DNA from: Plasmodium malariae | Taxonomy: Eukaryota > Apicomplexa > Aconoidasida > Haemosporida > Plasmodiidae | Length of the DNA stretch: 64,000 nucleotides | NCBI RefSeq assembly: GCF_900090045.1 | Contig: NC_041781.1 | Span: forward strand, 124,001 to 188,000 | Direction: 5' to 3' | Shown: in pieces, positions 54,495 through 64,000 of the stretch | How the letters are laid out: every line of letters begins with the position of its first letter | Numbering within the stretch: the first letter of the stretch is position 1 | Program-made: the position numbers and the translations under genes | The notes under the pieces: generated by a model | Database searches by the model: none | Seen by the model: only the letters and a program-made list of their open reading frames with translations | Told to the model about the DNA's origin: nothing

Positions 54495-57400
54495 TTATAT
54501 GATTCCCTTTCAATTTAACGATGTCCTAAATTAAAAAATTAAAATTATACATATATAATAATATATGTATAAATAATACAATATATATTAAAATGAAGTG
54601 TTTAGTGCTTTCTTTTCTTTTTTTAGTATTTATATCTATCTAAATATTTCTTAATTAAAAATGTCACCTAATTTATTTTATAATGTAAATTATAATTTTA
54701 TCGTTTTTATTACATTATTATAATTGATTGAACCTAAATAAATTAAGCGTTGACGCAATGTAATAATAAGTGCTGAAAAATAATTAATATGTGATATAAA
54801 ACAACTTCATTATATATATATTAAATTAAAATTAATATATTTCATTAGTAGGAAATAATTTGTTTAATATAAAAATTTAACGGGGAATTATTTTATTTCT
54901 GCTCAAGCACTTTTGTACATTTAAATAATTTTTTGCAATCCACTATAATTATCTAACGAAATTACAAAATGTTTTTTTTTTTTTGTTATAGTAATTATTC
55001 CATCACCAAGAATAAACTATTTCCACTGAAACTATATCTTTTATTATAGATAGATAAATGAAATCATACATGCATTATTATCCTTAACCAAATGCATATT
55101 AAATTATTAAAAATATATTAATGAAACTGTAATATTACAAAAATAAAAAAGGGAAACAAATAAAAAAAAATTATTTTTAATTTATTAATATAAAATTCAT
55201 ACATTTATTTTAATTATAATTCATTTTTTCTATAGGTATACTATGTAAAAAACTACAAAATTTTTGCTTTTTTTAGAGTCTATATTAGGTAAAAAATCAA
55301 ATTTTAATTTTTTTTTTATTTCACTGTTTCCATTCTGCATTTTTTCTCACACGCTAATGTATTAACGTTTAAATAAAACAATGAGATGAATTATTTTTAA
55401 AATAATTTATAATTAAAAAAAATATCTGTTAATTTTCTTAAATATAAGGATAAAAATATTCTTATTTTTTAATTATAATGAAATTATTATTTCATATTTA
55501 ACTGAACAAAAAATTAAATTAATCTGAATAATAAATGTTATATATGGTAAAATATTTTTCAATATCTATTTAATATTATATAGTTACTAAAGTAATGATG
55601 AAAGTAAACTCACTATATTGCATAAATAACAGGTTTCCTTTAAAATTTCCTATGACTTTTTTTCTTTTTAATAATAAATGTACTAAAATATTATTGACAA
55701 TATAAATAAAGAAAATATTAAAGAATATTTTTTTATGTTTTTGAGTATCTATGCAATAGAACATTATAAAAATTCTTTCTATTAAATATGAAAATTTTAG
55801 CATGCTAATATCAAGTTCAATAAAAATATAACGCATTAAAATAAATAAATAATTATTACAGTTCATATATATACAAAGCAGTTTTCTTTTCATTCTGAAA
55901 TATTCGAAATTAAAAAGAAATATTTTACTTTTTTTTATTTTAATTTATTTTTTTCTCATTTTATTTTTACATAAATTAATCTTTTATTTACCGCGAAAAT
56001 GTAATATTTTTATTTTTTATTATTTATTATAAATTTCCTTCATAGTATATACATGTATAAATTAATTTTCCCTTTTTAACGAAATTGCAATAAATATAAA
56101 TAAATAATTATAATTATAAAAATGTACCTCGAAAAAAAATAATAATTTTAAATATTTTTTATAAATAGAATTTCATTTAATTTACATATATTTATTTATT
56201 TATCTTAAATATTTAATTTAAACAGGGTTTTTAACAATTCTTCTGATTAATCTGCTTAGTAAAGATATTCATAAACTTATTCAGAATTAACGAATAATAA
56301 TATTTTTAACGTCACATCATGTTAATAAAATATTTTATTTATTTTAATTGTTAAATATTCTCCTTAAGTTTTATTTTAAAATTTTATTCGCGAAACATTT
56401 TAGATTATTTTTTTTAGAATATGGGAAATTTATAACCTTTGTTATGTAACGTATACTACTAATAATCATTATTCATATACATAATATAACTATTATTACA
56501 TATATAATGTTTTTTATAATATTCATATATTTGTATTTATTAAGTAAAACATGTTATACATAAATAAATTATTCTCCTAAACTAATTAATTTATTAATAT
56601 ATACTAGTTAAAAAATGTTCTTTATACAATGTCTTGCATGTTCCAATTGGAAGTAAGCTCCAGGGGACAATGATAAAAAAAAAATTTTATTTTTTCAGTG
56701 AAAGTTGTAATATTTTGGATTATTTTTAAAATATATTATTTTTATATTTAGTAATCAAATTACATTTTTTTATATAATAAGCTGTAATATACTATATGAA
56801 AACTATAAGTATAAAAAATCCAAAAATTTATAATATTTTCGAAAGTTTCGATAAAATTTGACAACACATAATATAATATTACTCATAGTTTAATTACTTT
56901 AAAAATTATATATATAATAGAAATAGATATCTATATTAATTAAATAGACTTTTTTTTTATTTTAAGTATATATAATGAGATATTCTTTATAAGAATAACA
57001 AATTTATATGTAGTATTTTTAATAACGTTTACATTTAATAAATAATTAAATATATAGTTATAATGTATGAATGTATATTCATGGAATATTAATTCAAAAA
57101 ATATATAAAAATTAAAAGTTATTTATGTGTTAAATAAATGCTAAAATGTGTTTCATGTGAAAATTTTATTAATGAAAAAAGTGAAATTTATTAAAGAAAT
57201 ATATTTATCAAATAAAACAGTTTCATTCCTCTTTCTAAATATATATTTACGCTTTGTATAACCTACTTGTCTATATATATTGATATGTTTAGAATAATTA
57301 AATACAACACTTATGGTTAAATTTATACTATATAATTCAATAGTAGTGAATATAAAATTATGATCACAAGCTTTTAATTAGTTGAATAGATAAACAAATA

Positions 57401-59290
57401 AAATAACGTTGCAACTTAAAGATATAATACCTTTTAATAAATATATAACATTTATATAGTCATTCTAATCCTATATCACAAAATATATTTTCTATGGTAT
57501 TCTGTTAGTTATTGTGATATTTTAAGTCCCCTATTAGAGGTTTAATAGATATTTTTACACATTTTAATCATAATAATAAAGGTATCGTATTATAATTATT
57601 AGCTCTATGAAAATGAATTAATTTGTATAGATATATTCTGTATAAACATAAAGAATAAAATCTATCACTACTGTATAAAATTTATTAATTTTTCATTTTC
57701 TAGAATATCCTTAATATAACATATTTTTCTATTAATACTATGAAAGTATATATAGCCAGTAATAGGCATCCATAAATATTTCACTAAATATTTATCCTAA
57801 TACTAGGTACATTTAAAATATATTCATATATCATTATATCAAGTTTCGCATTCAACTATTGTAAAATAAACAAAATTATAATTAAACGAAGGAAAATATT
57901 TCAAGATAGTTATCAATTAGCTAATTCATTTAATATAGAGTATCAGCACATATAAAAATCTAGTATATAAATTAAAATTAATAAAAAATTAAAACATCTT
58001 AAAAATAGTTAAATTAATAATCGCATTTAAATATTTATTGTAATTCCTATTAGCTAATATTTTTGTTTAGTAGATAATAAAGTAAGTACACAACAACTAT
58101 TAGAATTAGGTTATAAAATAGTAGAACCCAAATATATGATAAAAAATTTCCATAAAACAAAACGAGTAATATATATAATTCATAAAATAAGTCTTTTGAT
58201 GTTTTCAATTGTACAATTTCTTCAAATTCCAAGATTTAAATAATTCATTATATCTAATGTAATTGTTAGTGAAATACGAAAATAATATTACAGATCATAT
58301 TATAAAACGATATATGAACAAGCCATTATTTCATCTCAAATATATGATATTTAGAAATAAATCCAACAAATTATACATTAATATTTTTTTAATTTATGTC
58401 AAATAATATAATCTTTTAATGATATAAAAAATATATAGATTTTTTAAATGAATTTTCAATATAATATATATTCAAGTAAATTGTTAAACATTGAGTAAAC
58501 ACTACTATTATGTAAAGAAATAATATAATAGTTAGCTTAAAAACCTCCTTTAATTTTAATGATTTAGAATCTCAAAGTTTTATAATCATTTATAAATAAT
58601 TTAAAATTAAAAAGTACAATAAATCATGATATATTTATAATTACATATTTAGACTATGCAAACAATTATGTCTTTTAAAAAGATTTTTATATATATTATC
58701 TCTTATAAAATATCCCTCATAAAATATATTTTATAAAATAAATCCTAACTTTTTTTTTTGATGAAAAAAAAATATATATATGTATCACTGTAATACAAAT
58801 TATTTATATATATACACTAAATGCATAAAGCGCCACATTTATTGTAAACATGATTATAAGAATACATTTTCTTAAATAACCTAAACATATAATAATTTTA
58901 GTATTGATAAGAAAAACAAAAAATGGTTTATTCAAATTAAAAGTGATACACTCTAATAAAATTATATAATTTATTATATTATATATTAATTTTAAACAAA
59001 TATATATAAATTATTCAAAAAACCTATTATAACACAAAGTTGTATATATAGAGACAAAATAATTAGATAAACTGAAATCATTCCTTAAAATACATGTTGA
59101 AAATTATTCAAGCATTCAAAAATTCAAATTAACAAAATATCTAAGAACATACTTTTTTATTGCCTCCATATAAAAGTACTGGTATATGTAGTTGTAATTA
59201 TAAAATAAAAATAGTTATTCTTATGATTGTTAATTATACTATAAAGATATGACTATATATGGTAAATTCATCTTTGCAAAAAAATACACA
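54495..59290. other. A+T-rich intergenic, possible faint relic
   Basis: No clear gene. The minus-strand stretch 58232-58050 is open and strongly hydrophobic (YGNFLSYIWVLLFYNLILIV), and text near 58320 (atttcatctcaaatata) also occurs in the fam-l intron at about 22831. A highly decayed exported-protein relic is possible. The 105-residue minus-strand open stretch at 55893-55576 looks like noise. Confidence 0.35.
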
Positions 59291-60221
59291 TTACTTCTTA
59301 TTTAATCGTTTTTTTAACTTAATATTTTCATATTTTATAACTTTTTTATAGTAATAAATTATCACTAATAAAAATATAAGGAAAGGTAAGCAATAAAAGA
59401 AAATAGTTAATGCAGATATTTTTTGTAGCATACTCTATTTACTTTGGATTAACAATATTATTAAGGATCCCTGTACCCCAGACTCAACACTATCTCCTTT
59501 AGCTTCAGCTCGGGATAATAACTCTAATAAAGCCAACAATCCACCATCTATAAATTTCTCTAATGAAAGATCTAATATGGGTAGTATTAATACCAGGATA
59601 ACTAACAAAAGTAAGGCAATTCGTACTCTTCGTTTTTTACATGATAGTTTTTTATATTGCTTATATTCAATAGTCTTGATATTTTTAAGATAATCTTCAT
59701 AATCAAGTTCATTAAATTTTTTTTTTTTCAAAATCGAAATATTTTTTTATTTTAGGTACACCAAATTTATTTTTCTCAACACTTTTATTGTATTCCTCAT
59801 TATATAACGAACTTCTATATGAGTATTCATGTTTTCCTTTTACTGCCTTCTTATTATTAGATATATATTTTCTTTCTTTACTTCATTATTTGGAATTTAT
59901 ATTTTAAAATTTCAAATACTCGAATCCTTATCCTCCACATATTTTCCTAATAATCGATAATTTGTTGTATTTAATTTTCTATGAAGACAGCATTTTTCAT
60001 CCAAATTTTTGTTTAAAGGGCTCTAAAATAAAAGAAAATTGTAAATATTTATTATTTAAATGGAAATATATGATTATCCTAAATAAAAGATTTCATAAAA
60101 ATAAAAATTTTAAATATAAATTATACTATCATACCATGTCATTTTCAAAGCGGCATATCCAAGTTAAGAGTAAAAACTTTGAAATTTTAAGAAATAAAAA
60201 CAATATAATTTTTTGTTCCAT
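59291..60221 (-). pseudogene. fam-l protein pseudogene
   Basis: Exon 1 (60221-60135, exactly 29 codons, GTATGA donor) is a perfect leader, MEQKIILFLFLKISKFLLLT followed by WICRFENDM. Exon 2 starts at 60022 (SPLNKNLDEKCCLHRKL), with RLLGK at the PEXEL position. Lesions: TGA at 59914-59912, TAA at 59899-59897, a frameshift soon after, a further slip in an A12 run near 59720, and TAG at 59437-59435. Family blocks survive between them: NNKKAVKGKHEYSYRSSLYN, KKFNELDYEDYLKNIKTIEY, RVRIALLLLVILVLILPILD and SLEKFIDGGLLALLELL. A second membrane span and YYYKKVIKYENIKLKKR run to TAA at 59291. It has an intact start and signal exon attached to a broken body. Confidence 0.85.
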
Positions 60222-63200
60222 AATATATGTTTCTAAAGTTGTAATATATTCAGAAATAATTATATTTGCAATAACGTATTATGCATTTAATTATAATTGT
60301 AAAATAAATACCTTTTCAATTTTTGTATATTATTTCTTCACAGAAAGTTAATAACATATATACACCTAAGATGTATTTTAGAATTCGCACCAAAATAACA
60401 TACCAATAAAAATATATTATAAATTTTTAATATTTACATTATAAATAAAAAAATAACTATAAATACAATAATATAATTTTAATTCATTCATGATATTCCA
60501 AATTAATATGTTAATTACGTTATATAATCTAGTAACTACAAGTTTTTTTCATAGAAATTCTTCATTGTAAAAAAAAAAAAATATACGATATATTAATATT
60601 TCGAAATATTAATTCAATTTTCCGCATGAAACGTGTAGAATATAGATCTATTGCTATATTTTATATATTATTATAGTAATTTCTAATTTTAATGACGTTT
60701 TCCTATTATGAATTTTAATTTCTTAGATATTACACTTTGAAAAAAAGTGTTATTTATTTTATTAAATATTAAACATCATAACTATACAATAATTGTAATA
60801 TTTAATGAAGTAGTCAATAACTTATATAAATTTTTTCGTTTTTCGAAAATAACACATTGTTTAGTTGTCACATGAACATGTAATTTAATTTATGGTTTAC
60901 AATATATTTATAAAATTCAATATACAATGTGCTCTTCAATCTATGAAAAATTATATATATTTAAAAAGTAAATAAAGACATATTTTTTATTTTTGCGTCA
61001 TATTTTAAAGATATTTTATTCCTAATTAAATTTAAATTATATCATTATTTCTAAATGGAAATTTTTTAAAATAATCCCTTTAATATTTATATATTTTACT
61101 CACATATAAATATTTGAAGAAATATTAATATATATTATAAAAATAAAAAAAAATGACACAGTGAAATTAGTATATGAACATTTCATGCAATTACCATAAT
61201 TTAAAAATATTCCAAATAACATAAAATTACCTATGAGATTAATATACAGGTTATTTTAAGCATGTCACAAATAAAAAAAGTGTAACAATATGATTTACCA
61301 ATATATATTAATTAGTAATATGTGTACTGACATTTTTAGAACTAATACATTAGTTTTCATTTTATCTGTTACAAGAATATTTTGTAACAAAAATAATATT
61401 ACAGATGTAGATTAAACAATAGATACATTTAAATAAATATTCTTTTTTTAAATAATGCTTATAACAACAAAAATGTTGTGTTAAATTTTTCATATTACAT
61501 ATGTGGTGTAAACCAAATAATGACAATTATAAAACTATTATATTTGCCAAAAACACCTGCAAAATTCTTAGATAAAATTCTATTTTATTTTATTATTATA
61601 AAAATATTATTACTCCAACAAATAAAATAAGAAATTGACAATAAACATAAAAAATAAAATTTAAAATACCATTTTAGAGTTCAAAAAAAAAAAAAATTAT
61701 GAAATATATTAAAATTTTGTTATGCGAGTTAGTGGGCCTTTTTAGCTACATTGATCCATATATTTATCTTAATTTTTCTATCTAGAAGTACATTTTTTCA
61801 TAAAAAGTTAAATATATAAACTGTTTCATATTATACACAATACATTTTTATACATATGTATAGTATAATAACTAAAAATTATTAGTTTTAATTTGGGGGC
61901 TTAATGAGAATTTACATAATTCCACTTTTGAACAAATTAAAGTTTTTTTAAATGCTTGTATATAACATTAATCAAAATGCATATATATACCCTTATATAG
62001 TTAATCATCTTCGTCAAAATAGAGCTTAATATTTTAATGGAAATACATTTCTTATAGCATTAATAAACGCTCAATAACATTTATATTAACTAACGTATAC
62101 ATATAACTTGGATTTTATTTTACTTAATATTATATTACTAAGAAAAGAAATACAAATATCCTATAAATATCCTATTCATTTATGTAAACTCATAATATTT
62201 TTGAAGCTATTTAATATTCAACGTTTTCTGTTAAAAATAACTGAATACAGAAATAATACGAAGTATCGCAGTTAAATAAATGATTAACTATATATAATAA
62301 TATTATGGAAAAAATATATTCGCATTAAATTTCATTTATATCCTGTTTAAATTTTAATATAATAGTATTATAGGTATATTATTCACTTTTCTAAAATACT
62401 TATTCCTTAAAATATGACAAAATGAGTAACTATTCTATGATATGTCCTAATAAGGGATTAATATTTCTTCGAAAAAGTTTTCACTTAGTAGTGTTAAAAA
62501 GGAATAAATACAATATCTCTTTATTATTATATTTATTTTATCATACATATCTATGCAATAGTTATTAAACATGTTTACATTTAATCATTGTGTAAGTTAT
62601 TAATGATACATGGATTTAAGCTCTCCATTTAATTATAAATTTGCACAAATTCTAAAATTGATGGTAATTTATTAAGAATTCGTTCTTAAGGGTATGACAA
62701 TATTAGTTTATATATATAAATGCATCTTTAACTATGCAAATAATATAAAAATCTATTAAAAATATATTTATATGAAACATGTTAGGAAATATATACTTTT
62801 CATAGTAATGCTTTTCAATTAATATTTATGAAGTACATATTTGTATAATACATATTAAGAAAAAAATTAAAACACTGATATACCCTTATTAAAAGAAGAA
62901 AGACTAACTATAATTAAATTAGAACTAATATATAATACATATGTTTAAAAAATTATTCATTTAAATATTTACAACCATAAAACAAGCCAAGAAAAGTTAT
63001 AGTTGTTAAAATTATAAATCTCCTAATTTATTATGTTGCATTAATTGCAATCTCATATATCAAATTAAATGAGCCCATATTTTACGCTAAAATTTTACAT
63101 AAATACATAGATACAGATAATTCTTTTATATATATATCATGTGTTCGTTAAGAATACTTAGTAATATCTAATAAATGTTACTGTGAATAATAAAATATAT

Positions 63201-63490
63201 ATAAATATATACAAATAAGTAGAACATGTTAGAATAAAAAATTACATCAAAAGAATAGAGTTCATTAATAAAACAAACATAGAAATACACAAACTGTAAT
63301 AAATATATATTTTATTTTTTTTTTACTTTTGTGGGTCTATATAAATACATAATCTAAAATGAATAATAATATTCATATACATACTAGAAGGAATTTCGTT
63401 AAGAACATAACATTACTAAGAATAAAGTAGATATTTTTAAGTATCTGGAATGTGTTTTTTCTAAAATCAGTATATTTATTATAACATCGC
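60222..63490. other. A+T-rich intergenic, no gene seen
   Basis: 5' flank of the fam-l pseudogene with the conserved element at 61042, followed by about 2 kb without recognisable coding sequence. Confidence 0.5.
61042..61068 (-). promoter_or_regulatory. conserved upstream element (candidate)
   Basis: tcattatttctaaatggaaa, close to the copies at 19574 and 42629; 821 bases upstream of the fam-l pseudogene start codon. Confidence 0.35.
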
Positions 63491-64000
63491 TTAAACTTCA
63501 TTTCTCCGTACATCAATAGTATATTTCAAAAATTTTACCATTACGTAAATAAACATTGAAATAATTAATGTAACTAACGGAAATATATAGCCAAATTCCC
63601 CATTAGTAGAAAGTTGTCCAATAAGTGACTCTATAATTCCAAGTTAATTAATTAGACTACCATAATATACAGTTATAAATAATAATTGAAAAACCATTAA
63701 TAAAAGTATTACAAGTGTTCAAATATTAAAGCTCTATTAATATATCCTGAACGTTTTAAACCTTTTTTATTGTTAAAAATAGTGCATATCCTGTATTTAT
63801 ATATTGAACTAAATCTCCTATGTAATATTTATTGAAAAGAAAATATCCATAGTTGCAAAAAGTTTACATATAACAGATGTACTTTTTTTCATAAACCTTT
63901 TGGATGAAGTTCTTGAATTATCGCTATACATAGATTCACATTTTTCATCATATTCTGATCCACCCATACTGTTTTAATTTTCTTAATAATTGTATCTATC
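63491..64000 (-). pseudogene. Plasmodium exported protein pseudogene, cut by window edge
   Basis: The 3' part of an exported-protein gene; its 5' end lies beyond the window. The minus strand reads GGSEYDEKCESMYSDNSRTS, MKKSTSVICKLFATMDIFF, then in shifted frames KYYIGDLVQYINTGYALFLT and KGLKRSGYINRALIFEHL. In a final frame come the hydrophobic VILLLMVFQLLFITVYYGSL, a TAA, IESLIGQLSTNGEF and FPLVTLIISMFIYVMVKFLK, with a short basic end to TAA at 63491. At least two frameshifts and one stop are needed to join these. The two-span C-terminus with a short basic tail matches Plasmodium exported proteins, but the text is neither fam-l nor the FFEKK class. A fainter relative lies at about 2870-3300. 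Confidence 0.6.

Noticed and set aside
55576..55893. 105-codon hydrophobic open minus-strand stretch
   Set aside because: The composition is what A+T-rich noise gives; there is no signal exon, PEXEL or recognisable family block nearby.
59962..60351. 129-codon open plus-strand stretch
   Set aside because: It is antisense to exon 1, the intron and the start of exon 2 of the fam-l pseudogene.
1..64000. Telomeric heptamer arrays, rRNA, tRNA or CRISPR-like arrays
   Set aside because: None seen; repeats are limited to homopolymers, (AT)n, (AAAAT)n and duplicated gene cassettes.

Overview
This window looks like a subtelomeric stretch of a malaria parasite chromosome, most likely Plasmodium malariae or a very close relative. 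It is extremely A+T rich, with long homopolymer and (AT)n tracts and small two- or three-exon genes separated by kilobases of simple sequence. The gene families are those of Plasmodium subtelomeres: fam-l exported proteins (known, as far as I am aware, only from the P. malariae lineage), other signal-exon/PEXEL 'exported proteins', STP1 (SURFIN-like) and PIR. No database search was run; all family names rest on recognising protein patterns.

Layout from left to right: intact fam-l gene (229-1184, -); decayed exported-protein relic (about 2870-3300, -); STP1 with no start codon (6416-8726, +); apparently intact two-exon secreted protein (12684-13480, +); PIR pseudogene (14204-15296, +); PIR relic (15935-16770, -); exported-protein pseudogene, 'DKIYYKN' class (17951-18826, -); fam-l pseudogene (22054-22994, -); doubtful relic (25370-25740, -); PIR relic (27770-28600, -); fam-l with a C-terminal frameshift (29871-30819, -); exported-protein pseudogenes of an 'FFEKK' class (36471-37369, 43947-44829 and 48697-49634, -) and another of the DKIYYKN class (41014-41857, -); nearly intact PIR with one early nonsense codon (52614-54494, -); fam-l pseudogene (59291-60221, -); exported-protein relic cut by the right edge (63491-64000, -). 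Everything between is A+T-rich sequence in which I see no gene.

All exported-protein loci lie on the minus strand and share one plan. A signal-like first exon of 87 nt (or a slightly altered derivative) ends in phase 0. An intron of about 120-130 nt follows. The second exon then carries a PEXEL-like R-x-L motif at residues 23-27 of that exon (22-26 in the first gene) and usually two C-terminal hydrophobic segments. Shared 5' and 3' flanks indicate that whole cassettes were duplicated. Only the first fam-l gene and the 12.7 kb secreted protein look fully intact; the rest carry nonsense codons, frameshifts (often in A or T runs) or damaged starts. Functionally this is a reservoir of variant surface or host-cell-exported proteins, mostly degraded here. 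If the reported tendency of fam-l/fam-m genes to point toward the telomere holds, the telomere lies to the left; no telomeric repeat is visible in the window.
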